NCBI GenBank assembly: GCA_965226945.1
Contig: OZ245717.1
Location: 248,001 to 312,000 of the forward strand
Origin: SYLG01 sp965226945
GTDB lineage: Bacteria > Planctomycetota > Planctomycetia > Gemmatales > Gemmataceae
Direction: 5' to 3'
DNA length: 64,000 nucleotides
The first letter of the stretch is position 1; every line of letters starts with the position of its first letter. The notes under the pieces were generated by a model that was given only the letters and a program-made list of their open reading frames with translations, made no database searches and was not told where the DNA came from. Shown here in pieces: positions 7,948 through 17,152 of the stretch. The position numbers were made by a program, and so were the translations under genes.

Positions 7948-8754
7948 TTACCCTCCACCAAGGATGTGAGGAAGGGCATGCGCATGGTTCCAGATAACTC
8001 GCACCAAGTTGGTTCCCACATTGCTCATGAAAACCATGAGGCCCATGATGCCCAGGGCGAGCCGCAGGGGGAAACCGACCGTATAGAGATTGAGCGCCGG
8101 CGCGACCCGGGTGAGCAAGACGAGCAGGATGGTTGAAAGAAACAGAATCAAACCAAGCGGGGCCACGATCATGAGGCCGCTGGCCTGCGCGATCTGCACG
8201 CGCCCCGCAATCGCGTCCATACGAGGCAAGCGCAGATCGTATTCGCCGAGAGGAAACCAGGCAAAAGATCCCTCCCAGGCGCGGAAGAACAGGTGATGCA
8301 AGTCCAGTCCAAAAATCGTCAACATGGCCAAGGCTTCGAAGATGCCGGAGAAGGGTCCGGTGCTCGGCGCGCCGGTGGGTGCGACCAGTTCGCCGAAGGT
8401 CAGACCGGTTTCCTGATTCAGGTATTCGCCCGCGATGCGCGCCGGAGTGACGATTAATTCAAATAACAGACCCAGAAAGGCGCCAATGATCACTTCGCGC
8501 AGCATGGCCAGGCCGAGACCCAGCCAGGCCGACCATTCGCGCGAGGCAAGGCCCGCGGCGGTCGAACCGGGCAATGTGGCTCCCTGATTGACCATCACGA
8601 GCACGGCCAAGGCCAGTGACAGGGCCGATTTCACCATGGCGGGTGTCGTGCGCGAACCGATGGCGGGCAAAGCCATGACGAAAGCAGCGCTTCGGGCCAG
8701 AGCCAGGGCAAAGGCCGCGGTGTACAGGCTCAGGCCGTTGACCGCGGGGTTCAT
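7948..8754 (-). CDS. fliR: flagellar export gate protein FliR
   Basis: A 268-residue multi-spanning protein of the export gate, family FliR/YscT/SpaR (for example SREWSAWLGLGLAMLREVII, IVTPARIAGEYLNQETGLTF). The reading frame is open far upstream, but those residues are arginine/histidine-rich out-of-frame sequence over fliQ. The ATG at 8754 overlaps the fliQ stop by 4 bp (ATGA) and begins the family-like hydrophobic N terminus. With FliP and FliQ it forms the gate through which unfolded subunits pass. The C terminus ends close to flhB. Confidence 0.94.
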   Translation of the reverse strand: MNPAVNGLSLYTAAFALALARSAAFVMALPAIGSRTTPAMVKSALSLALAVLVMVNQGATLPGSTAAGLASREWSAWLGLGLAMLREVIIGAFLGLLFELIVTPARIAGEYLNQETGLTFGELVAPTGAPSTGPFSGIFEALAMLTIFGLDLHHLFFRAWEGSFAWFPLGEYDLRLPRMDAIAGRVQIAQASGLMIVAPLGLILFLSTILLVLLTRVAPALNLYTVGFPLRLALGIMGLMVFMSNVGTNLVRVIWNHAHALPHILGGG

Positions 8755-9020
8755 CGGGCCGCATCCTGGGCATATTGAAACATGCGCAAGGTGAAGGCCG
8801 CCGCCACTTGCAGGGTCCAGGCGGTGGTGAAGACCATGACGACGGCGACGGCGATCAAGCGCGGCGCGAAGCTCAGGGTCTGCTCCTGAATGCTCGTAAT
8901 CGTTTGAAAGATGCTGATGACTAGACCGACGACCAGGCTGGCGGCCAGGCTGGGCAAGGCGAGCAACATGGCGGTGGTGAAGAGGTCCAGGCCGATCCCG
9001 GTGACATCGGTGATATTCAT
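8751..9020 (-). CDS. fliQ: flagellar export gate protein FliQ
   Basis: An 89-residue protein with two hydrophobic helices, the usual size for FliQ, and the family sequence around the hairpin (IFQTITSIQEQTLSFAPRLI). It contributes to the helical FliP5-Q4-R1 export gate. The ATG at 9020 is preceded by GGGAG; a TTG three codons earlier is possible but sits right on that Shine-Dalgarno sequence. Its stop overlaps the fliR start, which suggests coupled translation. Confidence 0.94.
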   Translation of the reverse strand: MNITDVTGIGLDLFTTAMLLALPSLAASLVVGLVISIFQTITSIQEQTLSFAPRLIAVAVVMVFTTAWTLQVAAAFTLRMFQYAQDAAR

Positions 9021-9034
9021 GATCGGCAAACTCC

Positions 9035-9712
9035 CTAGAAGAAACTGCCGGCAAGCATGCGCGCCAGAATGTGCCAGCCATCGACGACCACGAACAGGAG
9101 GATCTTGACCGGCGCCGAAATGAGCACCGGCGGCATCATCACCATGCCCATGGCGGTCAGGATGCTCGAAATCACGAGATCCACCATCAAAAACGGTAAA
9201 TAAATCAAGAAACCCATGATGAAGGCGGTTTTTAGTTCGCTGATCACAAAGGCCGGAATCAGGGCGCGGTAGGGAACTTGCTCGGGGCCCGAAACGGGAC
9301 CGATTTTTCCCAGGTGCAGAAACAGCGCCAGATCCTGTTTGCGTGTTTGCTTGAGCATGAAATCGCGCAAGGGAATGAATCCCAGCCGCACCGCATCCAT
9401 GCCGCCGATTTTGTTGTCGAGGTAGGGGACGATCGCCTCGTTGCCAATGCGGTCAAGCGTTGGCCCCATCACGAAAAGCGTCATGAACAAGGCCAGGCCG
9501 AGGAGGACGATCGTGGGCGGAATTTCTTGCGCGGTGACGGCGCGCCGGGTGAACGACAGCACGATGATGATGCGCGTGAACGCGGTCAAGGTCACGAGCA
9601 TGGCCGGCAAAAGTACGAGCGCTCCCAGAAAGAGCGCGGTTTGCAGCGGCGGCGTGACCTGCTGAAGGACGCCCGATTCGGCGAGTTTTTGCGCGAGTTC
9701 CTGGCCTTCCAT
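9035..9712 (-). CDS. fliP: flagellar export gate protein FliP
   Basis: A 225-residue FliP/YscR family protein. The conserved blocks FTRIIIVLSFTRRA, YRALIPAFVISELKTAF and IYLPFLMVDLVISSIL are clear, with four membrane helices. Many FliP proteins carry a cleaved signal peptide; here the N terminus is a short amphipathic stretch before the first helix (residues 24-45), so a cleaved signal is not obvious. The gene lies between fliO (29 bp) and fliQ (14 bp). FliP forms the pentameric core of the export gate. Confidence 0.95.
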   Translation of the reverse strand: MEGQELAQKLAESGVLQQVTPPLQTALFLGALVLLPAMLVTLTAFTRIIIVLSFTRRAVTAQEIPPTIVLLGLALFMTLFVMGPTLDRIGNEAIVPYLDNKIGGMDAVRLGFIPLRDFMLKQTRKQDLALFLHLGKIGPVSGPEQVPYRALIPAFVISELKTAFIMGFLIYLPFLMVDLVISSILTAMGMVMMPPVLISAPVKILLFVVVDGWHILARMLAGSFF

Positions 9713-9741
9713 GTGGCGTTTTTTCCTGGGTTGCCGGGTTG

Positions 9742-10494
9742 TCAGGTGGCGCGATTGGGGCCTTCGGCGGGGCCGGGCCAGTGGGCTGCAAATGCGGCCT
9801 CGGAATGATGTCCGGCGCCTTGGTGCGGCTGCAAGGCCGTCGCTTGAGCGGCCGCTTCCTCACCGCGTTCGGCGACATCTCGGAATTCTTCCGGCAGCGA
9901 GATCAGGCTTTTCATGCCGGTTGGATCGATGCCGATCAAGACGCGCGTGCCGTCGATTTCCACAAGATGCAATTCGCAGCGACGACCGAGGCTCAGCGTG
10001 TCGACAAGTTGCAACTTCCCGGCGCTTTTACCGGCAAGCGGACCCATGGTGAGTTTTTTCGCGATGACGACCAAACCGCTGCCCAGGATCAACATGATTC
10101 CCATCGCCATGACCAGCTTGGTGCCGACATCGGAAAGCGAGGGAGGTTCGATGCCGTCAACCTTGTAGTCATCGCCCGACAGGCCCGACTCAAAGGGACG
10201 CGCCGTGTCCGGCTTCGCCAAAGGCCCGCCGCTCAGCGCTTTTGCATTTTTCACGTCTTTGTGATCCGCATTTCCCGCTTGAGATTTTGCCTGGCCGCCG
10301 TTCGCGGGCGCCGCCTTGAGGCCCGGCGAAAAGAGAGTGGGCAACATCAAGCCCAGGAGCACGGCAAAGGCCAGGGCGCTGACCCACCAGGCGGCCCTGG
10401 ACTTTCTGTCCCCGGTTTTGCCGTCCTTAGACGCGCCGCCCAGGAGCGCCAGGGGGCTTGTTTTTTTGCCGGAGATTTCCTTCAGATTGGCCAT
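9742..10494 (-). CDS. fliO: flagellar biosynthesis protein FliO
   Basis: A 250-residue protein with two hydrophobic segments (about residues 37-58 and 142-162) and the FliO-type cytoplasmic domain after the second (KLQLVDTLSLGRRCELHLVE, GTRVLIGIDPTGMKSLISLP). FliO assists FliP assembly. The ATG at 10494 immediately follows the upstream gene's stop; a longer reading frame upstream overlaps that gene and is unlikely. The region between the two hydrophobic segments is longer than in enterobacterial FliO. Position directly before fliP supports the call. Confidence 0.85.
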   Translation of the reverse strand: MANLKEISGKKTSPLALLGGASKDGKTGDRKSRAAWWVSALAFAVLLGLMLPTLFSPGLKAAPANGGQAKSQAGNADHKDVKNAKALSGGPLAKPDTARPFESGLSGDDYKVDGIEPPSLSDVGTKLVMAMGIMLILGSGLVVIAKKLTMGPLAGKSAGKLQLVDTLSLGRRCELHLVEIDGTRVLIGIDPTGMKSLISLPEEFRDVAERGEEAAAQATALQPHQGAGHHSEAAFAAHWPGPAEGPNRAT

Positions 10495-10495
10495 G

Positions 10496-11380
10496 TCAGC
10501 GATTGGTCCTTTTCTCCATCCGGTCGCGAATACGGCTGGAATCATCGGGACCGCCTTGCTGCCTGAGCCCCTTGATCTTTTCAAGCAGTTGGGCGCCCAG
10601 GCTGGGGTCGTGCATTTCGGCGAGAATCCGCGCGGCGTGGCGATCCTTGATCAGCGCCAGGATCTGCGCGGCCATGTCGAGGTTGCCCGAGTCGGCCATT
10701 TGCGTAAGGATCTTGGCGGCATGATCGGGAGCCATCGATTCGTAGATGGCGGCCACCTGACGCACGCGCCCTTGCTCTTCGCGGTCCCCCTCGCCCGTCA
10801 TCCGGGGCGGGCTGCCTGCTTGCAACGGAGGCTGATCCTCTTTCTTGCCGCTGTTGCCATTGCCGCCTGAAAGAATCGGTTGCTGCGCCTGAGATTTCGC
10901 CAGGTCTTCGTCCTTGCGTTTTTGCGTGCGTTCAAAGCGTTCGATCCGGTCAAGGAGCACGCGATTCTCTTCTTCGAGCTGCTTTTGCAGCCGTTCCAGC
11001 ATCATCTGTTCGCCACGCAAATCGAGCTGGATCCACTCAAGCTGGCGCGAACGTAAAAAGGCGACCGGGTCTTGATTTCCGTTGGCGCCTGCGTTGCCGC
11101 CGGACACTCCCATTCCCGGGTAGCGCTTGCCCTCGCCAAAGACCGACACCAATCCGCCTTGATCCGCTCCTTTTGCTGCACTTTTATCGCCGGACTCTCC
11201 CGCACCCGTCTTTTGCGAAGTGTCGCCTTGTCCCGATTTCTCGGACGCGGGAACTCGCGATCCCAGGTTGGCCGCCTTCTGCGCGGCGGCGTTTTGTAAC
11301 CCCTGCACGTAAAAGGACAAACCAACCGACAGGCAGAACAAGAGAAACACCAGACCGGCCAGGCCGAAGAGGCGGATCAT
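10496..11380 (-). CDS. MotE-like flagellar protein (MgtE N-terminal-type domain)
   Basis: A 294-residue protein with one N-terminal membrane helix (residues 3-25), a charged coiled-coil middle (LERLQKQLEEENRVLLDRIE) and a C-terminal helical repeat domain of the MgtE_N type (AAIYESMAPDHAAKILTQMA, AARILAEMHDPSLGAQLLEK). This is the architecture of MotE, a periplasmic chaperone for MotC in some flagellar systems, and of similar FliG-N-like proteins. It overlaps fliJ by 4 bp and abuts fliO, so it is firmly part of the flagellar operon. Whether it is a true MotE orthologue is not certain. Confidence 0.75.
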   Translation of the reverse strand: MIRLFGLAGLVFLLFCLSVGLSFYVQGLQNAAAQKAANLGSRVPASEKSGQGDTSQKTGAGESGDKSAAKGADQGGLVSVFGEGKRYPGMGVSGGNAGANGNQDPVAFLRSRQLEWIQLDLRGEQMMLERLQKQLEEENRVLLDRIERFERTQKRKDEDLAKSQAQQPILSGGNGNSGKKEDQPPLQAGSPPRMTGEGDREEQGRVRQVAAIYESMAPDHAAKILTQMADSGNLDMAAQILALIKDRHAARILAEMHDPSLGAQLLEKIKGLRQQGGPDDSSRIRDRMEKRTNR

Positions 11381-11862
11381 CGCTCACCCCCGCCCGGTTC
11401 CTGGCGTTCGAGAGGATGATCGAGTTGGTCCTGATACCAGCGCGCCAGCAGTCTTTCTTCCATCTGCGCCTGGGTTTGTTTCCCCATCTCTTTTTTCCAG
11501 GCGGCGACCGCCTGGTTTTTCAGCACCTGAATTTTTTCAGTTTCGATTTCGGCCTGCACGCGCAGCGCCTCGCATTCCTTGACCAGTCGGTCCAGCCGGA
11601 CACGTTCTTTGTTGGCGACATCGATGCGAGCGCCCAGGAACTCAACTTGCCGCGCCCAGGAAACCGGATCGCCCACCAAGGCCCCGGCCGATTGGCCCGC
11701 CATGCTTTGGGCGATTTTGCCCAGCCGGTCGTGTAGATCTTCGATCGATTGGTCGCAAAGGCGCAAGCTGCCCACCGCCTGGGCAAGCCGGGCCTCCGCC
11801 ACCCGTTGCTGGATGAGCCGGACTTCTCGCAATCCCTCCAGGGGAAAATGCAGCCGCCTCAT
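11377..11862 (-). CDS. fliJ: flagellar export protein FliJ
   Basis: A 161-residue, almost entirely helical coiled-coil protein, the size and charge pattern of FliJ, the stalk that links the FliI hexamer to the FlhA gate. The N terminus (FPLEGLREVRLIQQRVAEAR) matches the FliJ pattern of a leucine-rich start to the first long helix. It lies downstream of fliI, in the usual order, and its stop overlaps the start of the MotE-like gene. FliJ proteins diverge quickly, so the call relies partly on context. Confidence 0.85.
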   Translation of the reverse strand: MRRLHFPLEGLREVRLIQQRVAEARLAQAVGSLRLCDQSIEDLHDRLGKIAQSMAGQSAGALVGDPVSWARQVEFLGARIDVANKERVRLDRLVKECEALRVQAEIETEKIQVLKNQAVAAWKKEMGKQTQAQMEERLLARWYQDQLDHPLERQEPGGGER

Positions 11863-12002
11863 ATGCGCTCCCTAGGAACCAACACCCCAAGATCAGGTCG
11901 AACCGGGAAAAAGGGGACCGAATGAACGGCTATAGCCCTCCTATTTGACGAAAACCAGACCAAATGAACTTGGAGGCAGAGGAGCAGACGTGCTTGCCGG
12001 CG

Positions 12003-13325
12003 CTATCCGGGCCAGTTTGCAACAAGCTGGGCCATCTGGGCGAGGGTCTGTTCCCAGCTACTGAACTGATCGACCTGCTGCGCCAGAAACTGGGTAAGCT
12101 GGGGCATCAGTTGAATCGCCATGTCGATGGTGGCGCTGGAACCGCGCTGGTAAGCGCCAATGCGAATCAGGTCTTCCGCCTCTTGATAGGTGGACAAAAG
12201 CTGGCGGATCCTGCGGGCATGCTTGGCATGATCCGCCGTCATCAAATCGGGCGCCACCCGGCTCAGGCTTTTCAGCGAGTTGATCGCCGGAAATTGACCG
12301 CGCTCCGCGAGTTTTCGTTCGAGCACAATGTGGCCGTCGAGCATCGAACGCGCGGCGTCGGCGACCGGTTCATCGAGATCGTCGCCATCGACGAGCACGG
12401 TCAAGAGTCCCGTCACCGAGCCGATCTCGTCGGTGCCCATCGCTTCGAGCACGCCCGCCATCGTTTGAAATACCGAGGGGGTGTAGCCGCGAGCGCTGGG
12501 CGGTTCACCTAGGGATAACCCAATCTCGCGCTGCGCCATGGCAAGACGAGTCAGACTATCCATGAGCAAAACAACATGTTCGCCGCGTGCGCGAAACCAG
12601 CCGGCCATCATCACGGCGCTCTGGCAACAGCGCACCCGGAGAAGCGGCGACTGATCCGAGGTCGCCACGAGCACCACCGAACGCGCCCTGCCCTGCTCGC
12701 CCAGGCTGTCTTCCAAAAAGGGGAGGACTTCGCGGCCGCGCTCTCCTACGAGCGCCACCACGATTCGGTCGGCCTTGGATCCCTTGGCCAGTTCTCCCAA
12801 AAGGGTCGATTTGCCCACGCCGCTGCCGGCAAAAATCCCAATCCTCTGTCCTTGCCCGATCGGCATCAAACCATCGATGACCCGCTGGCCGGTGACGAGC
12901 GGATCGCGAATGCGCTTGCGCTGCAAGGCTTCCGGCGTGTCGAGCCGCAGCGGCTCATAGAAGACACCGCGCAAGGGCCCCGCATTGTCGATCGGCTGGC
13001 CGCGCGGATCGAGCACGCGCCCAATGAGGCCATGCCCCACCGGTAACCAAATCCCCTGGCGCAATAGCCTCACGGTCAGACCCGCTCGCAGATCCAGCCC
13101 GGTTTCATAGGGAAGTAAAATCGCCTGATCGCCGCGAAATCCCACCACCTCGGCCAGCACGGAACGTTGCTGATCGAGCACGATCTCGCATTGATCGCCC
13201 ACCGAAGCCGGCAAGCTGCCATAGGCAAGTAGCCCGACAACGGCCTTGAGCCGGCCTTCCAGCCGCCATGGCGGCAAGCGGCGCGATACCCTCTGCACCT
13301 TCTGAGAAAATGACCCTTGAGTCAA
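12003..13325 (-). CDS. fliI: flagellar export ATPase FliI
   Basis: A 440-residue F1-beta-like ATPase that drives release of export substrates from chaperones. The Walker A motif is GSGVGKST (residues 167-174), followed by IVVALVGERGREV and the Walker B region (HVVLLMDSLTRLAMAQREIG) and the family block ARGYTPSVFQTM. The start is a TTG at 13325, the only in-frame start that keeps the N-terminal beta-barrel domain. It lies 10 bp after fliH, its stator-like regulator, and 140 bp before fliJ. Confidence 0.95.
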   Translation of the reverse strand: MTQGSFSQKVQRVSRRLPPWRLEGRLKAVVGLLAYGSLPASVGDQCEIVLDQQRSVLAEVVGFRGDQAILLPYETGLDLRAGLTVRLLRQGIWLPVGHGLIGRVLDPRGQPIDNAGPLRGVFYEPLRLDTPEALQRKRIRDPLVTGQRVIDGLMPIGQGQRIGIFAGSGVGKSTLLGELAKGSKADRIVVALVGERGREVLPFLEDSLGEQGRARSVVLVATSDQSPLLRVRCCQSAVMMAGWFRARGEHVVLLMDSLTRLAMAQREIGLSLGEPPSARGYTPSVFQTMAGVLEAMGTDEIGSVTGLLTVLVDGDDLDEPVADAARSMLDGHIVLERKLAERGQFPAINSLKSLSRVAPDLMTADHAKHARRIRQLLSTYQEAEDLIRIGAYQRGSSATIDMAIQLMPQLTQFLAQQVDQFSSWEQTLAQMAQLVANWPG

Positions 13326-13335
13326 GCGCCTTCCC

Positions 13336-13992
13336 TCAACTCAGCGACTCGCGGCCAAGCATGCCCCGAATCTCGTGAAACACCTCGTCGACCCACGGAC
13401 GCCAATCGACCTCGGCCTTCCACTGCACGCCGTCGACGATCAATTGGCCCCTTTGCAGAGCGGAATCCTCCACAAGGACGAGCGTTTCGGGGTCGGGACG
13501 TTGCGCATCGAAACCCAGAAGCGACCGATCGGCCGGGTGGACCCGAATCGTGAGTTTGCCCGGACCTTGCACCCGCGAGACCAGTTCCTTCACCCAGTCT
13601 TCCAGGGGCAACTCGCCCGATTGCGCCTTGCCGGCAAGGATGGAACGCACGACCTCCTGGGCGATCTCGACGGCAAAATCTTGCCAGCGAATGCGGTTGT
13701 CCGAAATCTCGGCGCCCACAACGTGCAACTTGGACGAGGTGTTGCCCAACAACGTTTCGAGCTCGGCAACGCGCTTGCGCAGCGTTTGAATCTCTTGCAG
13801 GAAATAGCCCGTTTGATTTTCGAGTTTATCGCGCAGTGACTGATTTTCGCGCGTCAAAAGCGCCGGGTCCACCGCCGGTTCGGCCGACTTGGGCGCTTCC
13901 GGTTTGGGCAGCGGCCTGCCGACCATGATCTTTGAGTTGCCGCCGGGCGTTGCCCTGGCTCCTTCCCCAAAACCCGACGGAACACCGCTCAT
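13336..13992 (-). CDS. fliH: flagellar assembly protein FliH
   Basis: A 218-residue protein with a charged helical N-terminal half (ENQSLRDKLENQTGYFLQEI) and a C-terminal FliH/HrpE domain (AVEIAQEVVRSILAGKAQSG, KLTIRVHPADRSLLGFDAQR). FliH binds FliI and tethers it to the switch complex. Its start overlaps the end of the fliG-like gene by 4 bp and it is followed by fliI, the canonical fliG-fliH-fliI order. The match is moderate in sequence but strong in context. Confidence 0.88.
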   Translation of the reverse strand: MSGVPSGFGEGARATPGGNSKIMVGRPLPKPEAPKSAEPAVDPALLTRENQSLRDKLENQTGYFLQEIQTLRKRVAELETLLGNTSSKLHVVGAEISDNRIRWQDFAVEIAQEVVRSILAGKAQSGELPLEDWVKELVSRVQGPGKLTIRVHPADRSLLGFDAQRPDPETLVLVEDSALQRGQLIVDGVQWKAEVDWRPWVDEVFHEIRGMLGRESLS

Positions 13993-14996
13993 TTCCAGTG
14001 CAACCTCGAGGCGCGGTCCAGTTCTTCAAGCACTTCGAACCAGCGAACTCGCGGCCGATCGAGCGCCGCGGCAGGCAAGGTGGCAACCGCCTGCAATTCC
14101 TTGACAAACTGGCTCCAGGAATAGGGGGCCTCGGACGGGCGGCTTTGGATGGTCTTTTGAATGGCGGCGCAGGCCGAAGCATGGCTTCGCACCATCAACG
14201 CCACCATCCTCGGTTCCACATTTTTGAGAACCTCCAGGACGCTTCCCGCAAGCAGCTCGGCGAACGAGTCCAACCCATAGAGCATTGTCTTAAGAGATAA
14301 GAGCAACGGATTCCCCACTTTTTGCAAGGCGTCCATCCAGGCAACCCGGCAAGGCGCGGGCCAGCCGCTCACCTGTTGGGCATGATTGCCTTCCCAGAAG
14401 CCCTGATCCTCGGTGAAGGGAGAGGCCAGCGTTTGCACCGGGTGCGCGGGCAACTCGTCGTTGAGGGCGGCCGCTTGCCAGAGGAGAATCTGGTGCACGG
14501 GGTATTGCTTTTTCCAGAAATCGGCGAGGCTAAGAAGGCGCTGGGCGTCGGTGGACTCCATCAGGGTGACGATCTGCCGCGCGGTCAAAAAGGGAATGAT
14601 CCAGGCCACGGTCGCCGACGATTCGGCGCCAAGCAGGGTGGCGAGGCCGGCGGGATGGGCCTGGCGCGTTTTCTTGAACAACGGGTCCGTGGGAAAATCG
14701 TGAATGAGCGCGCTTGAGACCGCCTCGTGAACGACCGCTGGCTGCGGCACGGCCGTTTCCACCATCGAGAAGCCGGCGGGCGGCGATTTCAGAAAATTCT
14801 CAAACTCGGCAAGGGCGCGTTCGAGGTCGATGGCGGTGTTCGGCTGGCGGGCATGATCGCGGATTTGCGATTTGAGTGCCAACGACAGGGCTGGCGGCAT
14901 CAATTCGAGCACCGAATTGGCCTTGTCCCTGGGCATGGCCCCCAAAAGGAGGGCGGCCTTACGCATTTTTTCGCTGGCGGAGTTTTGTGCAGCCAC
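13989..14996 (-). CDS. fliG: flagellar motor switch protein FliG-like (divergent)
   Basis: A 335-residue protein in the fliG position between fliF and fliH. The N-terminal domain begins like FliG (EKMRKAALLLGAMPRDKANS), and a middle segment (AHPAGLATLLGAESSATVAW) resembles the EHPQT-type armadillo motif. The C-terminal third does not show the charged torque helix pattern expected for interaction with the stator. It should join FliF to the C-ring; whether it generates torque in the usual way cannot be told from the sequence. Position makes FliG by far the best call. Confidence 0.78.
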   Translation of the reverse strand: MAAQNSASEKMRKAALLLGAMPRDKANSVLELMPPALSLALKSQIRDHARQPNTAIDLERALAEFENFLKSPPAGFSMVETAVPQPAVVHEAVSSALIHDFPTDPLFKKTRQAHPAGLATLLGAESSATVAWIIPFLTARQIVTLMESTDAQRLLSLADFWKKQYPVHQILLWQAAALNDELPAHPVQTLASPFTEDQGFWEGNHAQQVSGWPAPCRVAWMDALQKVGNPLLLSLKTMLYGLDSFAELLAGSVLEVLKNVEPRMVALMVRSHASACAAIQKTIQSRPSEAPYSWSQFVKELQAVATLPAAALDRPRVRWFEVLEELDRASRLHWK

Positions 14997-15158
14997 GGGG
15001 CCCCGCCTCCATCAGGGCGCTTTTTGGGCCAGGCCTCCTGATGTTCCGAGCTCAGGTGGCCTTACCTTTCAAGCTTTTGATTGCTCGCCCCTCATCATGC
15101 CCGAGTTCGGCAAGCGGGGCAAGGCGGGCTTTCGCGGCCGACGCAATCGCCTAAAGTC

Positions 15159-16703
15159 TTACTGCGAAAGGAATACGGTCATGCTTTTCGCCACTTCCTC
15201 AGGGTTGCGCGAGGAAAGATCGCGCATCCGCTCCGTCGCGGCTTGAGAAAGCGGTGTTTTTTCCGCGTCGTAGGCGCTCGGGGCCAAGATCATCCAGATC
15301 AGGATGGCCACGGTCAACACGCCCAGAGTGATGATCGCCCCCAGGCGGATATGGGCCAGCCATTGCTGGGCCGTATCGAGCGTTTGCGCATCGAAGATCA
15401 CGCTCGATTCCGGTTCGAGTTTGACCGGTTCCTTCGCCTCTTTTTTCTCTGCTGATTTCAGCGCGGGCCATTCGCCTCCGGTCAAGGAAGTTTTCGGCAG
15501 CTTGACGCTCGTCACTCGAATCTCATCGCGATCGGCGCGAAAGCCCACCGCCTGTTTGATGATTTCGCGGATCTCTTCAATCCCCATTCCGTCCTTGCCG
15601 ATCGCTTCGAGATCGACGAGCACGGCGATCGTCATCCGTTCGAGCGCGCCCGGTTTTTCTTCCAGTTCCTGAATGCGCTTCGAGACGCCATATTCGGTCT
15701 GGTTCGTCTCTTCCTGATTCTGACTGTTATTGCTATTGGGATAGCGCAGCGCCATCGTCGTAAGCTGGTTGGGCAGGTTGCTCGCGTAGCCGGGCATGCC
15801 CTTGGGGGTCGAGCCGCCCGATTGATTCTTCGTCGCGGTCACTCTTTCCGAAAGGATGACGCGCGATTCGGGTTCGTACGATTCGCGCTTCTCGCGAAAT
15901 TTCTGGAAGTTCAGCGCGGTCGAGACGCGCACGATCGCCTTCCCCTTGCCCAGCACCTTTTCAAGCATCGATTCGGCCTTGGTGGAAAGGTGCTGTTCGA
16001 CTGCATTTTGCGCTTCGAGTTGTCCGCTCGAATGGCCCAGATCATCGCTGGTATGGCCGGAAAGCACCCGGCCATGTTGATCCATCAGGGTGACATTGTC
16101 TTGCGTGAGCCCTTCCACGGCGCGCGAGACAATCGAAACGATTCCGCCCGCGATCCCCTTGGTGAGGATTGCCCCCTGCTTCAACTTCACGACAACGCTG
16201 GCCGTGGTCGGCTTTTGGTCGCGCAGAAAGGGAGTCGGTTCGGAGCGGACGATATGCACGCGAGCGCTGGAAACACCATCGATCTGGGCGATCGAACGGG
16301 CCAGTTCGTTTTGCAAGGCGCGCTGGTAGTTCACATGCTGGGTGAATGGAGTCGAACCGAGCGGCGTCTCGTCGAACAGTTCAAATCCCTTGGGACCGCC
16401 CGTATGGGCCGATTCGGTCGCGATCTCGGCACGGGCTTGCGAGTACTGCTCTCGGGGCACATAGAGAATCGTCTGATCGTCGTTGAACTTGAACGGAATG
16501 CCGCGAGCTTGCAGGCGGTCGCCCAATTCCATGGCCGATTGCGGTTCGATTTCTGACGCCACGGGCACATAATCGACCCGGTTGCCGTAGTAGGCGAGCA
16601 CGCCGATGCCGATCAGGGTCGCGCCCAAGACGAGGAGGATCAAGAACCGCAGCGCCATGCCGAGGCCTTGCCAAGTTCGCCGGACCTGTTCCCAAAAGTT
16701 CAT
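15159..16703 (-). CDS. fliF: flagellar MS-ring protein FliF
   Basis: A 514-residue FliF/YscJ family protein. There is an N-terminal membrane helix (about residues 19-40), the ring-building modules (MELGDRLQARGIPFKFNDDQ, SARVHIVRSEPTPFLRDQKP), a second membrane helix near residue 440-460, and a short cytoplasmic tail that would bind FliG. The ATG at 16703 is preceded by AGGG; an adjacent TTG is less likely. It forms the first ring built in the inner membrane. A 162-bp gap separates it from the fliG-like gene. Confidence 0.95.
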   Translation of the reverse strand: MNFWEQVRRTWQGLGMALRFLILLVLGATLIGIGVLAYYGNRVDYVPVASEIEPQSAMELGDRLQARGIPFKFNDDQTILYVPREQYSQARAEIATESAHTGGPKGFELFDETPLGSTPFTQHVNYQRALQNELARSIAQIDGVSSARVHIVRSEPTPFLRDQKPTTASVVVKLKQGAILTKGIAGGIVSIVSRAVEGLTQDNVTLMDQHGRVLSGHTSDDLGHSSGQLEAQNAVEQHLSTKAESMLEKVLGKGKAIVRVSTALNFQKFREKRESYEPESRVILSERVTATKNQSGGSTPKGMPGYASNLPNQLTTMALRYPNSNNSQNQEETNQTEYGVSKRIQELEEKPGALERMTIAVLVDLEAIGKDGMGIEEIREIIKQAVGFRADRDEIRVTSVKLPKTSLTGGEWPALKSAEKKEAKEPVKLEPESSVIFDAQTLDTAQQWLAHIRLGAIITLGVLTVAILIWMILAPSAYDAEKTPLSQAATERMRDLSSRNPEEVAKSMTVFLSQ

Positions 16704-16765
16704 CAATTCAACCCTTCCACGAGCAATCCAATCATGCGCTTAAACAGTGGTGATGCACGAATTAA

Positions 16766-17110
16766 TTAAATCTGCATGCGCATCACTTCCTGATAGGCCT
16801 CGGTCACGCGGTTGCGGATTTCCAGGGCCATGCGAAAGGCCAGTTCGGAACGGACAACCGGAATCGTGACGCTGTGCAGATCGTTGATCTGGCCGGTCAT
16901 CAATTGCGCCATCGCCTCGTTCGCTTCTTTTTGCGGGGCCAGCGTTTCATTGACTAACCGATCCAACACCTTGCCGAAACCGCCGTTCGTGCCCGAACCG
17001 CCGGTGATTTTCGCTGGCTCGCAGGCGATGCCATCGATGCCGAAGCTGCCAAAGCCGCCGTTCAGTCCGGAGAGAGGTTGCATCGAGTTGGCGAAACCTT
17101 GAATGTCCAT
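16766..17110 (-). CDS. fliE: flagellar hook-basal body complex protein FliE
   Basis: A 114-residue small rod/MS-ring junction protein. The C-terminal two thirds match FliE (VNETLAPQKEANEAMAQLMT, IPVVRSELAFRMALEIRNRV, AYQEVMRMQI at the end). FliE is the first rod component exported and links FliF to the rod. The N terminus is glycine-rich, as is common. It sits between flgC and fliF in the standard flgB-flgC-fliE-fliF order. Confidence 0.93.
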   Translation of the reverse strand: MDIQGFANSMQPLSGLNGGFGSFGIDGIACEPAKITGGSGTNGGFGKVLDRLVNETLAPQKEANEAMAQLMTGQINDLHSVTIPVVRSELAFRMALEIRNRVTEAYQEVMRMQI

Positions 17111-17152
17111 CGTTTATTCCCTCCTCCTTTCCTGCGCCCTTGAATGAGGTCC

